Position numbers and translations under genes: made by a program | The notes under the pieces: generated by a model | Told to the model about the DNA's origin: nothing | Databases searched by the model: none | The model's input: the letters and a program-made list of their open reading frames with translations, nothing else | From: Mesorhizobium comanense | Lineage (GTDB): Bacteria; Pseudomonadota; Alphaproteobacteria; Rhizobiales; Rhizobiaceae | Length of the DNA: 64,000 nt | Direction: 5' to 3' | Assembly: GCF_005503535.1 (NCBI RefSeq) | Contig: NZ_SCNN01000002.1 | Location: 372,001 to 436,000, forward strand | Shown here: positions 11,810 to 21,766 of the stretch, piece after piece | How positions within the stretch are numbered: the stretch's first letter is position 1 | Layout: every line of letters begins with the position of its first letter

Positions 11810-12283
11810 ATGTTCCAGATTCTCTACCAAGGCGATCTCTTCGCGGATTACTTCCAGATATATCTGCGCGACGAAGCCCATCCCGACCTTCCCGACGATT
11901 ACACGGATGAGGGCATCGCGCGGCATCTCATGGCCGGATCGCATTCGGTCATCATTCACACGGCCCGCAACATGATGGTGCCGGTCTCCGTCGAATGGCA
12001 TCACGAACGCCCCGTGCCCGATCTCGATGCGTTTCAGCACGTGGTCGAGGCGGCTTTCGCCTGCCCCACGGGCCGGCTCGTGCTGGCCGGCTTGACCGAT
12101 TCCGAGGCCACGGCGCCCCGGCTTGCCGTGAAAGCGGGCTTTGTAGGCGTCCGGATCAACTTGTCCGGTCTCGACACGCTGAGCGAGAACGGTCTCGAAG
12201 GAGAGGACCGCTACCTGGTGCAGCTCTGGCCCGCGGCGGAGCCGCAAGACGTGCACGTGCTGAAAGCCTGGCAGGCCGCATAG
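11810..12283 (+). CDS. Conserved hypothetical protein, possibly ComJ-like beta-sandwich
   Basis: A 157-residue soluble protein starting [15 protein letters not shown]. The frame is open from 11522, but codon and amino-acid character become protein-like only from here, and GGAAGG sits just upstream. The layout (DYFQIYLRD, then [21 protein letters not shown], then a closing [10 protein letters not shown] strand) loosely recalls the competence-protein J fold. That resemblance is weak and from memory. No signal peptide or membrane segment is present, and the neighbours give no functional hint. Confidence 0.55.
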   Translation: MFQILYQGDLFADYFQIYLRDEAHPDLPDDYTDEGIARHLMAGSHSVIIHTARNMMVPVSVEWHHERPVPDLDAFQHVVEAAFACPTGRLVLAGLTDSEATAPRLAVKAGFVGVRINLSGLDTLSENGLEGEDRYLVQLWPAAEPQDVHVLKAWQAA

Positions 12284-12380
12284 GCGGTCATGCATGTCGC
12301 CACGATTTTAGGGTGACGACATGCATGGATACAAAGATCTGAAGCGCTGCTAATGAAATCCGTTTTCGACGCGACGCGCT

Positions 12381-13175
12381 TCAGGCCGGGTGCAGCGCCA
12401 GGTCGATCGCCACCGGAACGTGATCTGAGGGTTTCTCCCAGGCACGGACATGCTTTTCGATCGACGCCGAGGAGAACCGGTTGGCGGCTTCCGGCGACAG
12501 CAGCAGATGGTCGATGCGGATGCCGTTGTTCTTCTGCCAGGCGCCGGCCTGGTAATCCCAGAAGGTATAGGTGTCGGGTGCATCGGTGACGGCGCGCACC
12601 GCCTCGGTGAAGCCCAGGTTGAGCAGCCGGCGGAACGCCTGCCGCGTCTGCGGCTGGAACAGCGCGTCGCCCAGCCAGTTTTCCGGGAACCTGGCGTCGA
12701 TCGGCTCGGGAATCACGTTGTAGTCGCCGGCCAGCACCAGGGCCTCTTCCAGCCTGAGGCGCTCTTCGGCCCAGCGTTCCAGCCGCGCCATCCAGGACAG
12801 CTTGTAGGGAAATTTCTTGTCGTCATCGATCGGGTTGCCATTCGGCAGATAGAGCGATGCGACGCGCAGTGCACCCTTGTCGGTGGAGAACACGCCTTCG
12901 ATGAAACGCGCCTGCTCGTCGGCATCGTCGCCGGGCAGGCCTCTGTTGACTTCGTCGAAGGGCAGTTTCGACAGCAGCGCCACGCCGTTGAAACCCTTCT
13001 GGCCATGGGTTTCCACATTATAGCCGAGCGATTCGATCTCGGCGCGTGGGAACTGCTCGTCGACGGTCTTGATCTCCTGCAGGCAGACGATGTCGGGTGC
13101 GCTCTCCGTCAGCCAATGGGTCAGGTTGCCGATGCGGGCACGCACGCCGTTGATGTTCCAGGTGACGATTTTCAT
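12381..13175 (-). CDS. xthA: Exodeoxyribonuclease III
   Basis: An AP endonuclease and 3'-exonuclease of the EEP superfamily, acting in base-excision repair. The N-terminus MKIVTWNINGVRAR carries the catalytic Asn. CLQEIK near residue 32 supplies the metal-binding Glu, GDYNVIP near residue 150 the Asp-Asn pair, and SDHVPV near residue 255 the C-terminal Asp-His. Length of 264 residues is typical. It reads away from the VOC gene at 13183, separated by only seven bases, and is probably co-transcribed with it and the A-type carrier gene. Confidence 0.95.
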   Translation of the reverse strand: MKIVTWNINGVRARIGNLTHWLTESAPDIVCLQEIKTVDEQFPRAEIESLGYNVETHGQKGFNGVALLSKLPFDEVNRGLPGDDADEQARFIEGVFSTDKGALRVASLYLPNGNPIDDDKKFPYKLSWMARLERWAEERLRLEEALVLAGDYNVIPEPIDARFPENWLGDALFQPQTRQAFRRLLNLGFTEAVRAVTDAPDTYTFWDYQAGAWQKNNGIRIDHLLLSPEAANRFSSASIEKHVRAWEKPSDHVPVAIDLALHPA

Positions 13176-13182
13176 GGCGGCC

Positions 13183-13575
13183 TCAATGTTCTTCCGGCGC
13201 GAGACGTTCGACGAGCCCGACCGTATTGCCTGCCGGGTCTTTTAGGAAGGCCATCCATTCGCTTTCCCCTGCCGGGCCGAACGTGCCTTCGGTGTCGCGA
13301 TGCACGAGGGCGGGCGGCGCCGTGAAGGGGACACCAGCGGCCTTTGCCTGGGCATGGAAGTCTTCCAATCCCGAAATATCGAGATACACGGTTCCTGCCG
13401 GTATGCCGTCCGTGAAAAACAGCCTGATGCCGCCGGCCATGATGAAAGCGATGCCGGGCGGGTCATAGCGGGCATGAACGCCCATGCCGAGCACGTCACG
13501 CCAGAAGGCGAGCGTTGAATCGAGGTCCCGGCCGGCCGACAGCGCGACCTGACGGACCGCGCCGATGGCAGGCAT
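13183..13575 (-). CDS. VOC-superfamily (glyoxalase/bleomycin-resistance) protein
   Basis: A 130-residue single VOC module pair: VALSAGRDLDSTLAFWRDVLG at the start (shown in part) and a second half with GTVYLDI, SEWMAFLKDPAGNTVGLVE. Metal-binding VOC enzymes use His and Glu in these strands. Here the first-strand His is not obvious (QVALSAG), so the reaction cannot be predicted. It lies between the Fe-S carrier gene and xthA, in the same direction and nearly touching both. Confidence 0.8.
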   Translation of the reverse strand: MPAIGAVRQVALSAGRDLDSTLAFWRDVLGMGVHARYDPPGIAFIMAGGIRLFFTDGIPAGTVYLDISGLEDFHAQAKAAGVPFTAPPALVHRDTEGTFGPAGESEWMAFLKDPAGNTVGLVERLAPEEH

Positions 13576-13583
13576 GGCAGGCG

Positions 13584-13931
13584 TTAGATGGAAAAACTGG
13601 TGCCGCAGCCGCAGGAGGCGACGGCGTTCGGATTGCGAATCTGAAAGGACTGGCCCATCAGATCGTCGACGAAGTCGATCACCGAACCGCCCATATAGAC
13701 AAGCGACAAATCGTCGATCAGGACGGTCGCGCCATCCTTCTCGATGGCGATGTCGTCGTCGTTGCGCGCATCGACCAGATCGAATTTGTAGGAAAAGCCA
13801 GAGCAGCCGCCGCCTTCGACGGAAACGCGCAGCGCCGTCTTGCCGGCCTCGCCCGAAACGATTTTCGCGATCCGCTTGGCGGCGGACTCGGTCATTTCGA
13901 CTTTCATGGCGGTCTTGGCATCCGCGCCCAT
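13584..13931 (-). CDS. erpA: A-type iron-sulfur cluster carrier (HesB/IscA/ErpA family)
   Basis: Carries Fe-S clusters to apoproteins. The three conserved cysteines are present: GGGCSGFSY in the middle and SCGCGTSF at the C-terminus. The core begins MTESAAKRIAKIV. The ATG at 13931 has AGGTG seven bases upstream; starts at 13985 and 13907 are in frame. The symbol is tentative because IscA, SufA and ErpA paralogues are hard to separate by eye. In many alphaproteobacteria a gene of this type sits divergent from dgt, as here. Confidence 0.88.
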   Translation of the reverse strand: MGADAKTAMKVEMTESAAKRIAKIVSGEAGKTALRVSVEGGGCSGFSYKFDLVDARNDDDIAIEKDGATVLIDDLSLVYMGGSVIDFVDDLMGQSFQIRNPNAVASCGCGTSFSI

Positions 13932-14021
13932 GGGCGTCACCTTGCTTTCGGTTTCACATGATAGGTATGAAGCGCGAGGGGCCAAGTCAACAGGACCAAG
14001 TCAACTGCGGCAGCATCGGCC

Positions 14022-15236
14022 ATGACCAATGAGTTGGGCGACATCGGATTCGGCTACCGGCCGCGCGCGCCCTATGCCACGGATCCGGCGCGCTCGCGCG
14101 GCCGGCTGTTCGACGAGGTCGAGAGCCCGACCCGCACGCCGTTCCAGCGCGATCGTGACCGCATCATTCATTCGACGGCGTTCCGGCGGCTCAAGCACAA
14201 GACGCAGGTCTTCATCGCCCATGAAGGCGACCATTATCGCACCCGTCTCACCCATTCGATCGAAGTGGCGCAGATCGCGCGGGCTCTGGCGCGGGCACTG
14301 CGCGGCGACGAGGATCTCGCCGAGGCGGTGGCGCTCGTGCATGATTTCGGCCACACGCCCTTTGGTCACACCGGCGAGGACGCGCTGAACGAGAAGATGA
14401 CGGCGTGGGGCGGGTTCGACCACAACGCGCAGTCGCTGCGCATCGTGACGAGGCTGGAGGCGCGCTACGCCGAATTCGACGGCCTCAATCTCAGCTGGGA
14501 GACGCTGGAGGGGCTGGTCAAGCACAATGGCCCGTTGACCGACAGCGCTGGCAACGGCCTGAAGGGACCGGTGCCGCAGGCGATTCGCGACTACTCGCAG
14601 CTGCAGGACCTCGAACTGGACAAGTTCGCCGGCATCGAGGCTCAGTGCGCCGCCATCGCCGACGACATCGCCTATAACACGCATGACATCGACGACGGCC
14701 TGCGGGCTGGGCTGTTGACGCTTGACATGCTGGAGGAAGTATCGCTGCCCGGGGCGATCCTGAGGGGGGTGCGCGAACGCTACCCGCGGCTCGATGACGT
14801 GCGCACCGGCCACGAACTGATGCGGCGGCAGATCACTGCCATGGTCGAGGATGTCATCGTCAGCGCGTCCGCCAATCTGGAGCGTGCTGGGCCGCAAAGC
14901 GCCGACGCGGTGAGGGCGGCGGGCGAAACGATGGTGGCCTTTTCCGCCGAGATGGCCGCGGCCGAGAAGGAGCTGAAGGCATTCCTCTACAAGCACCTCT
15001 ATCGCCACCAGGAGGTGATGCGGGTGCGGGCCGGCGCCGACCAGATCGTCAGGGACCTGTTCGACGTCTATTTCGCCGATCCGCGCGCCATGCCGGATGG
15101 CTGGCGCGAGGGGCTGGACCGGGCCGACGACCGCATCAAGGCACGCAGCGTTGCCGACTTCCTGGCCGGCATGACCGACACTTACGCGCTGAAGGAACAC
15201 AGGCGTTTGTTTGACCGCACGCCGGATTTGAGCTAG
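14022..15236 (+). CDS. dgt: Deoxyguanosinetriphosphate triphosphohydrolase-like protein
   Basis: An HD-domain dNTP triphosphohydrolase that removes triphosphate from deoxynucleotides, influencing dNTP pools. Metal ligands are visible: [11 protein letters not shown] (first His), [14 protein letters not shown] near residues 107-120 (HD pair) and [13 protein letters not shown] near 210-222 (last Asp). Its 404 residues match the Dgt type-2 group found in alphaproteobacteria. It starts 90 bases from the divergent Fe-S carrier gene and is followed by argS. Confidence 0.93.
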   Translation: MTNELGDIGFGYRPRAPYATDPARSRGRLFDEVESPTRTPFQRDRDRIIHSTAFRRLKHKTQVFIAHEGDHYRTRLTHSIEVAQIARALARALRGDEDLAEAVALVHDFGHTPFGHTGEDALNEKMTAWGGFDHNAQSLRIVTRLEARYAEFDGLNLSWETLEGLVKHNGPLTDSAGNGLKGPVPQAIRDYSQLQDLELDKFAGIEAQCAAIADDIAYNTHDIDDGLRAGLLTLDMLEEVSLPGAILRGVRERYPRLDDVRTGHELMRRQITAMVEDVIVSASANLERAGPQSADAVRAAGETMVAFSAEMAAAEKELKAFLYKHLYRHQEVMRVRAGADQIVRDLFDVYFADPRAMPDGWREGLDRADDRIKARSVADFLAGMTDTYALKEHRRLFDRTPDLS

Positions 15237-15298
15237 GGCGGGCTCGATTTTGCCGGCCAACGAGCCGGATTCGTCATAAAGCCGCCAGAGCAATACCC

Positions 15299-17056
15299 AT
15301 GAACATCTTCGCCGATTTCACCGCGCGGGTCACAAAGGCTGTCGAAGCGCTCGATCTGAAAGACAAGGACGGCGTTTCGCCCGACCTGTCGCGCATTGCC
15401 GTCGAGCCGCCACGCGACGCCAGCCATGGCGATCTCGCGACCAACGCGGCGATGGTGCTGGCCAAGCCCACCGGCCAGAACCCGCGCGTGCTGGCCGAGA
15501 AACTGGCCCAGGCGCTGCGGGAGGACAAGGACGTCGCCGCAACCGAGGTCGCCGGCCCTGGCTTCGTGAATCTCAGGCTCCAGGACGGTTTCTGGCAGGC
15601 GCATCTGTCGGCGCTTCTGGGCGAGGGGCGCAACTATGGCCGCTCGACGATCGGGGCCGGGCGGAAAACCAATGTCGAATATGTCTCGGCCAACCCGACG
15701 GGACCGATGCATGTCGGCCATTGCCGTGGCGCGGTCGTGGGCGATGCGCTGGCCAACCTGATGGCGTTCGCCGGTTACGACGTGACCAAGGAATATGTCA
15801 TCAACGATGCGGGCTCGCAGATCGACGTGCTCGGGCGCTCGGCGCTGTTGCGCTACCGCGAGGCGCTTGGCGAGGATATCGGCGAGATTCCGGCCGGGCT
15901 TTACCCCGGTGATTATCTCGTTCCGGTCGGTCACGCGCTGGTCAAGGAGTTCGGCCGCTCCCTGCTGCAGATGCCCGATGACGAGGCGCTGGCAATCGTC
16001 AAGGACAGGACCATCGATGCGATGATGGTGATGATCCGTGAAGATCTGGCGCTGCTCAACGTGCATCACGACGTGTTCTTCTCGGAGCGGACTCTGCATG
16101 CCGATGGTGCGCGGAAAATCCGCTCGGCGATCAACGACCTGACGCTCAAGGGCCATATCTACAAGGGCAAGCTGCCGCCGCCCAAGGGCGAGAAGCCGGA
16201 CGATTGGGAAGACCGCGAGCAGACGCTGTTCCGCTCGACGGCGGTCGGCGACGACATGGACCGGGCACTGGTCAAATCGGACGGATCTTTCACCTATTTC
16301 GCAGCCGATGTGGCGTATCTGAAGGACAAGGTCGATCGCGGCTTCGTCGACCTGATCTATGTGCTAGGCGCCGACCATGGCGGCTACGTCAAGCGGCTGG
16401 AAGCTCTGGCTCGCGCCGTTGCCGGCGACGATGTCAAGCTCACGGTGCTCCTGTGCAATCTGGTCAAGCTGTTCCGTGACGGCGAACCGGTGCGCATGTC
16501 GAAGCGGTCCGGCGACTTCGTCACGTTGCGGGAAGTCGTGGAAGAGGTCGGCCGCGACCCTGTGCGTTTCATGATGCTCTACCGCAAGAGCGACGCCCCG
16601 CTCGATTTCGACTTCGCCAAGGTTACCGAGCAGTCCAAGGACAATCCGGTGTTCTACGTGCAGTACGCCTCGGCGCGCTGCCATTCGGTGTTCCGGCAGG
16701 CAAGCGAGCAACTTGGCGAGGCGAATTTCGATCGCAGCAGCCTGGCGAAGGCGGCGGCTTCGCTGACCGATGAGGGCGAGATCGGACTGATCCGCAAGCT
16801 CGCGGAGTATCCACGCCTGATCGAGTCGGCCGCTCTTGCGCTGGAGCCGCATCGGCTGGCATTTTATCTCTATGATCTGGCTTCCAGTTTCCACGGACAC
16901 TGGAACCGGGGCACGGATAATCCGGACTTACGTTTTGTTAAGGTTAACGACCGACAATTGACGCATGCCAGACTAGGGCTGGTGCAGGCTGTTTCGGATG
17001 TTCTGACGTCCGGCCTGACGCTGATCGGAGCCGCCGCGCCCACCGAAATGCGTTAG
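15299..17056 (+). CDS. argS: Arginyl-tRNA synthetase
   Basis: Class I synthetase charging tRNA-Arg. The HIGH motif appears as HVGH in [13 protein letters not shown] near residue 137. The KMSKS region is [13 protein letters not shown] near residue 400, a common ArgRS variant. The N-terminal additional domain and the C-terminal anticodon-binding helices ([20 protein letters not shown] region onwards) are complete. It stands 62 bases after dgt and 103 bases before the SPOR-domain gene, an order common in Rhizobiales. Confidence 0.97.
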   Translation: MNIFADFTARVTKAVEALDLKDKDGVSPDLSRIAVEPPRDASHGDLATNAAMVLAKPTGQNPRVLAEKLAQALREDKDVAATEVAGPGFVNLRLQDGFWQAHLSALLGEGRNYGRSTIGAGRKTNVEYVSANPTGPMHVGHCRGAVVGDALANLMAFAGYDVTKEYVINDAGSQIDVLGRSALLRYREALGEDIGEIPAGLYPGDYLVPVGHALVKEFGRSLLQMPDDEALAIVKDRTIDAMMVMIREDLALLNVHHDVFFSERTLHADGARKIRSAINDLTLKGHIYKGKLPPPKGEKPDDWEDREQTLFRSTAVGDDMDRALVKSDGSFTYFAADVAYLKDKVDRGFVDLIYVLGADHGGYVKRLEALARAVAGDDVKLTVLLCNLVKLFRDGEPVRMSKRSGDFVTLREVVEEVGRDPVRFMMLYRKSDAPLDFDFAKVTEQSKDNPVFYVQYASARCHSVFRQASEQLGEANFDRSSLAKAAASLTDEGEIGLIRKLAEYPRLIESAALALEPHRLAFYLYDLASSFHGHWNRGTDNPDLRFVKVNDRQLTHARLGLVQAVSDVLTSGLTLIGAAAPTEMR

Positions 17057-17159
17057 GTTTGACTAAAACACCTGTCACCTTTTGCCCACATTGCGCTGGT
17101 AAGGGCCAACCCTGCGCGACGTCAATGGCGTCCGACTGAGTGCGAGTTCGGGAACAATA

Positions 17160-20100
17160 ATGGCAGACAGAACCCAGCTGAGAGTAGCCGACAACAACGA
17201 CATCGCCGACGATGATCCGTTCGCGGAGCTGACCAGGATCATGGGATTCGACCCGCGCCAGCCGGTCAAGGCGCCGGCCCAGTCGAAAGCCGCTGTTGCC
17301 AACCCGTCCGTTGAAGAGAGCGATTTCGACATCGATCTCGAAAAGGAGTTGATGGGCGAGTTCGACGCCGACGTCAGCGTTGCTGCTCCGGCTGTCGAAG
17401 CCCCAATCGCCGAAACCCGTGAGCCGGCGTTCGAAACGGTGGCCAGCCATTCGGCCGACGATGATCTTGCCTTGTCGCTCGACGATGATTTCCACCTGGA
17501 CTTCACGGGCGCCGACCACCATTCGGCTGATGCCGGCCATGCGCAGCCCGTCGTGGCCGCTTCGTCGCCCGCATCCGATTTCGACGCCGATTTCGACAAT
17601 GCTGTCGCTGGTTCGCTCGAGGGCGTCTTGCCCTTCGAGGACGACCAGTCGATGGGCGACGATCTCGCCGCCTCGCTCGATCGGGACTTCCACATCGAGG
17701 TCCCTGAGAGCCGGCACGCCGCCGCGGAGGTGCCGGCGGCCGTCGAGCCGGTCTCCGATCATGAATTCGATGACGCTGTCGCGCTGTCGCTCGAAGACGA
17801 GTTGACGCTGGACGGCCATTCCGACGATCAGCGTCATGCTGTGGCCGTGGTCGATTATCCGGAGCCGGTGGCGGCTGTCACGAACGAGACCCAGGCGATT
17901 TCCGAAGAGGATTTTGCGGGTGAGTTCGATCATGCCATGGCTGATGTCGATTTCGACACTCCGGCGCATGACCCGATGGCCTTTGATGAGGCGCAGGCGA
18001 GCGAAATGGCCGCTGCCTTGGACACCCGGAGCCATGACTCAAACCCGGAAGCGGTGTCCGATCACGCTTTCGATCTGGACTTCGACGACGCGTTCGCCGA
18101 GACGCTCCATGAGCCGGTCGCCGAGGTGGCGGCCGTTCCCGCTTGGCCGGCGCCCCCTGCCGCCGTTGTCGCGTCCGTTGCTGCCGTCGCGCCGGCGGTT
18201 TCCGTCGCTCCAGCGCCTGTAGCGGACGAGCGCAGCCTTGAGGATGAATTGAACGCGCTTCTGGGCGCCATGACCGCGCGCACGGCGCCGTCGGTCAAGG
18301 AAGCCCCCGTGGCGCAGTCGGTTGCAACTCCCGTTCTGCCGCCCGTCGCCGCTCCGGTGAAGGCCGCGGAAGAACCTGCCGATCTTGTTGGCGATCTCGA
18401 CTGGGGTCTGGACGAGCAGGTGCCCGAGGGCTCGCATTCCGCCGATAGCCACAACGCTGCCGATGCCGACCTCGACACCATGCTGCTCGATGAACTTCAG
18501 GGTCAGGATTTCGGCTCGGATGGCGTCGATCACGTCGATGTCGATTTCGACAACGACGCCTTCGATGCCGCCCTGGCCAAGAGCCTCGATCCGCGTGACG
18601 AGCCGGCCTCCCGACGGGATCAGGCCGATTCGCTCGACTGGCTGGCGGAGCGCTCGCCTCCGGAGGAACCGGCCCGCTCCTGGAGCCGGGTGACGCCGGT
18701 TCCCCAGCAGGCCGCATTCACCGCCCAGCCCGCTGCCTCGATGGCGGCCAGGGCTGTTGCTGTACCTGAAGTGGCCGTGGTGCCTCCATACCGTCCGGCT
18801 GAGCCGATGGCGGTCGCTCCCTATGCGGCGCCGGCATCGGTACCGCAGTCGCGGCAGTCCTCGCGCTATGAAGAAATGCCCGATGTCGAGACGGTCGACG
18901 TGCCGGAGCGCGTGGTGGCGGTGGCGGACGATCTCGACATTCCGGAACTGCACTTCGAGGAAGATGAGCGGGCCGCGCCCGGCTATGATGAACTCGACGC
19001 CGAGTTCGCAAGCCTGCTTACGGAAATGAATTCCGTGGAGGTCGCGCCCGCCGCTGCGCCTGCTCCCGCGAGCAGCGCGTCCTATGCGGATGACGCCTAC
19101 AGCGCCGGCTTCAACGCAAACTACGGCGCGGCAAATCCGGGATATGGCGAAGCCAATCCGGGATATGGCGCTGCCAATCCGGCCTATGCGGCCTCACATT
19201 CGGGATACCAGGAGCCCAGGCCCACCTATCAACCGGAAGCCCGCACCTATGCGGCACGGCCGGCCGAGATGCCGGCACGCGCGGCTTCCACGGCCTATGC
19301 CGATGCCGCCGACGGTTTCGACGTCGACAACTTGCCCGGCGGCCAGCCGGTCTCGCAGGCGGACGATTTCGCCGTCGACGAACTGGACTACGATCCCGAA
19401 CTCGATGAGGCGATGTCCGTCCCGGGGCTCGGCGAGCGCGAAGCAGCAAGGCCCTCGGGCCGGCGCGGTCTGTTCATCGCCGCCATCGTCGGCGCCGTGG
19501 CGGTTGCCGGCGGTCTCGGCGCCTTTGCGCTGTCTTTCGGCGGCAAGGGCAGCGGCGAGGCGCCTGTCATCGTCAAGGCCGACAATTCGCCGATCAAGGT
19601 CAAGCCGGAAAATCCCGGCGGCGCCGTGGTGCCGAACCAGGACAACAAGGTCTATGACGCGGTGATCAAGGGCGCGAAGCCCGCCGAGCCGGTCCAGCAG
19701 AAGCTCGTGACCAGCACGGAAGTTCCCGTGGACGTGCAGGCGAAGGATCCGGCCCGCGCCGCCGACCTTTCCGCCGACCAGGGTGCTGCCGCCGGCGCGG
19801 ATGGCGGTGGCGATGTTTCGACTGCTGGCGCGGCTCCCGCCGACACCTCGGCGCCGGCGCCCAAGTCCGAGGACCGCATCGCGCAGGTGCTGCAGGATAC
19901 AGACAAGGGCAACGGTGCCGATGTCGTTGCCGTCGCGCCGCGCAAGGTCAGGACCATGGTGGTCAAGTCCGACGGCTCGCTGGTGGCGCGCGAGGATCCG
20001 GCGCCGGCCGCACCGCAGATCGCTTCGGCCGAGCCGACCGATCCGGCGCCACAGCACGTGGCGCCCTCGGCCCAGGCCGACACCGACCAGACAGGCACCG

Positions 20101-20549
20101 TGGCTCCTGCCGCCGCGCAGGATGAGCCGGCGCTGAAGCCCGCCGCCAAGCCGGCCAAGGCCGAAGCCAAGGCGCAGTCGGCCAACACGCCGTCCAAGGT
20201 TCCGGTGGCGCCGCAGCGTCCGTCAGACCAGCCGGTCGATGTCGTCGGCGAGGTCAAGCCTGATCAGGTCGCTTCGATCGATCCGGCCTCGACCGCCACG
20301 GGTGGCGGTTCGTGGTCGATGCAGGTTGCTTCGCAGCCGACGGTGGAAAGCGCCCAGTCGACTTACCAGGATCTGCAGCGCCGCTACGGCAGCGTGCTTG
20401 CCGGCCGCACGGCAAACATCGTCAAGGCCGAAATCGCCGGCAAGGGCACGTTCTACCGTGTCCGTGTCACGGCCCAGTCGCGCAACGATGCCATCAACCT
20501 CTGCACCAGCTACAAGGCTGCCGGCGGCAATTGCTTCGTGTCGCGCTAG
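17160..20549 (+). CDS. Large SPOR-domain inner-membrane protein
   Basis: A 1129-residue protein. SPOR domains bind glycan strands lacking stem peptides, which marks division septa. The first 760 residues are a very acidic cytoplasmic region with degenerate repeats of the form DxEFDDAVALSLEDEL. One transmembrane segment (GLFIAAIVGAVAVAGGLGAF, about residues 766-786) follows. The periplasmic part is rich in Ala, Pro and Lys and ends in a SPOR domain (GSWSMQVASQPTVESAQ through CTSYKAAGGNCFVSR, about 1053-1129). A YGAANPG tandem repeat is near residue 655. The topology resembles FtsN but on a far larger scale. A terminator follows. Confidence 0.88.
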   Translation: MADRTQLRVADNNDIADDDPFAELTRIMGFDPRQPVKAPAQSKAAVANPSVEESDFDIDLEKELMGEFDADVSVAAPAVEAPIAETREPAFETVASHSADDDLALSLDDDFHLDFTGADHHSADAGHAQPVVAASSPASDFDADFDNAVAGSLEGVLPFEDDQSMGDDLAASLDRDFHIEVPESRHAAAEVPAAVEPVSDHEFDDAVALSLEDELTLDGHSDDQRHAVAVVDYPEPVAAVTNETQAISEEDFAGEFDHAMADVDFDTPAHDPMAFDEAQASEMAAALDTRSHDSNPEAVSDHAFDLDFDDAFAETLHEPVAEVAAVPAWPAPPAAVVASVAAVAPAVSVAPAPVADERSLEDELNALLGAMTARTAPSVKEAPVAQSVATPVLPPVAAPVKAAEEPADLVGDLDWGLDEQVPEGSHSADSHNAADADLDTMLLDELQGQDFGSDGVDHVDVDFDNDAFDAALAKSLDPRDEPASRRDQADSLDWLAERSPPEEPARSWSRVTPVPQQAAFTAQPAASMAARAVAVPEVAVVPPYRPAEPMAVAPYAAPASVPQSRQSSRYEEMPDVETVDVPERVVAVADDLDIPELHFEEDERAAPGYDELDAEFASLLTEMNSVEVAPAAAPAPASSASYADDAYSAGFNANYGAANPGYGEANPGYGAANPAYAASHSGYQEPRPTYQPEARTYAARPAEMPARAASTAYADAADGFDVDNLPGGQPVSQADDFAVDELDYDPELDEAMSVPGLGEREAARPSGRRGLFIAAIVGAVAVAGGLGAFALSFGGKGSGEAPVIVKADNSPIKVKPENPGGAVVPNQDNKVYDAVIKGAKPAEPVQQKLVTSTEVPVDVQAKDPARAADLSADQGAAAGADGGGDVSTAGAAPADTSAPAPKSEDRIAQVLQDTDKGNGADVVAVAPRKVRTMVVKSDGSLVAREDPAPAAPQIASAEPTDPAPQHVAPSAQADTDQTGTVAPAAAQDEPALKPAAKPAKAEAKAQSANTPSKVPVAPQRPSDQPVDVVGEVKPDQVASIDPASTATGGGSWSMQVASQPTVESAQSTYQDLQRRYGSVLAGRTANIVKAEIAGKGTFYRVRVTAQSRNDAINLCTSYKAAGGNCFVSR
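19123..19185 (+). repeat. Three 21-bp tandem repeats coding YGxANPx
   Basis: Units begin at 19123, 19144 and 19165 and encode YGAANPG, YGEANPG and YGAANPA inside the SPOR-domain protein. The bases have diverged mainly at synonymous positions, so the repeat is not very recent. Confidence 0.8.
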
Positions 20550-20569
20550 GCATCGATACAACCGTTCTG

Positions 20570-20605
20570 AACCGGCGCGGCCCAAGACCGCGCCGGTTTT
20601 CGTTT
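20570..20605 (+). terminator. Rho-independent terminator after the SPOR-domain gene
   Basis: AACCGGCGCGG (20570-20580) pairs perfectly with CCGCGCCGGTT (20588-20598) over a 7-base loop, followed by TTCGTTT. Confidence 0.88.
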
Positions 20606-20726
20606 AACTGTATTCGTGTGTCGATTTTTCATATGCCCGGCTTTTTCATGTGGAAGCATATGTCGCGGTTGCTGTCGGCAGACGGTGATGATTCCCTTTG
20701 AACGCGCGAAGCCCTAGACTCCTGAG

Positions 20727-21746
20727 ATGACCGAATCAAAATCCATGATCCTCGGCTGTGCCGGGAAATCGCTCACCCGCGAAGAAATCAGCTTCTATCG
20801 CGATGAATGCCCGTGGGCCTTTATCCTGTTTGCGCGCAACATCAGCGAGACCGAGCAGATCCGGGACCTGGTCGCGCAGATGCGCGATTGCATCGGCCGC
20901 CCGGACGCCTTGGTGTTCGTCGACCAGGAAGGCGGAAGGGTGCAACGCCTGCGGCCGCCGCTGGCGCCGAACTATCCCGCGGGCGGCGCACTCGGCGCTC
21001 TGTGGCGCGACGATCATGACGCCGGTGCCCGTGCCGCCTGGCTGATGGCGCGCCTGCACGCCTTCGATCTCCTGCGCTACGGCATCACCGCCGATTGCCT
21101 GCCGGTGCTCGACGTGCCGATAGATGGCGCCAGCGATGTCATCGGCGCGCGCGCCTACGGCAAGGACCCGCGGCCGGTGATCGAACTCGGCCGGGCCGCC
21201 GCTGAAGGCCTGATGTCGGGCGGCGTATTGCCGGTCATGAAGCACATACCGGGCCATGGCAGGGCTTTTGCCGACACCCATTTCGAACTGCCTGTCGTCA
21301 ACGCCTCGCTGAGCGACCTGCAGCGGCATGATTTTGCCCCGTTCCGGGAACTCAGCCATCTGCCGATGGCGATGACGGCGCATGTCGTCTACAGCGCCAT
21401 CGATCCCAAGAACCCGGCGACCACCTCCGGCAAGGTCATCGACGAGATCATCCGCCGCGAGATCGGCTTTGACGGCTTGCTGATGAGCGATGACACCTCG
21501 ATGAAGGCACTTTCTGGGGATTTCCCGACAAAGGCGGCCGCGATCCTTGCGGCGGGCTGCGATCTGGTCCTTCACTGCAATGGCGTTTTCGAGGAGATGT
21601 CGGGCATTGCATCGCGGACCAAGGGGCTTGAGGGCAAGTCGCTGGAGCGCGCCAAGCGGGCGATGACCTATATACAGAAGCAGGACGCGGTCGAAGAAAC
21701 CGAGATACGCGCCGAATTCGCCACCTATTTCGATGCGGTGGCCTGA
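20727..21746 (+). CDS. nagZ: Beta-N-acetylhexosaminidase (GH3)
   Basis: NagZ cleaves GlcNAc from anhydro-muropeptides in cytoplasmic peptidoglycan recycling. The NagZ signature KHIPGHGRAFADTHFELP is at about residues 171-188, containing the mobile-loop His, and MSDDTSMKAL near residue 251 holds the nucleophile Asp. Its 339 residues fit the single-domain NagZ form. It heads a tight run nagZ-scpA-scpB (20-base gap to scpA, then overlap), an order conserved in alphaproteobacteria. Confidence 0.94.
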   Translation: MTESKSMILGCAGKSLTREEISFYRDECPWAFILFARNISETEQIRDLVAQMRDCIGRPDALVFVDQEGGRVQRLRPPLAPNYPAGGALGALWRDDHDAGARAAWLMARLHAFDLLRYGITADCLPVLDVPIDGASDVIGARAYGKDPRPVIELGRAAAEGLMSGGVLPVMKHIPGHGRAFADTHFELPVVNASLSDLQRHDFAPFRELSHLPMAMTAHVVYSAIDPKNPATTSGKVIDEIIRREIGFDGLLMSDDTSMKALSGDFPTKAAAILAAGCDLVLHCNGVFEEMSGIASRTKGLEGKSLERAKRAMTYIQKQDAVEETEIRAEFATYFDAVA

Positions 21747-21766
21747 CGAAGGGAAGTGACGGGGCT

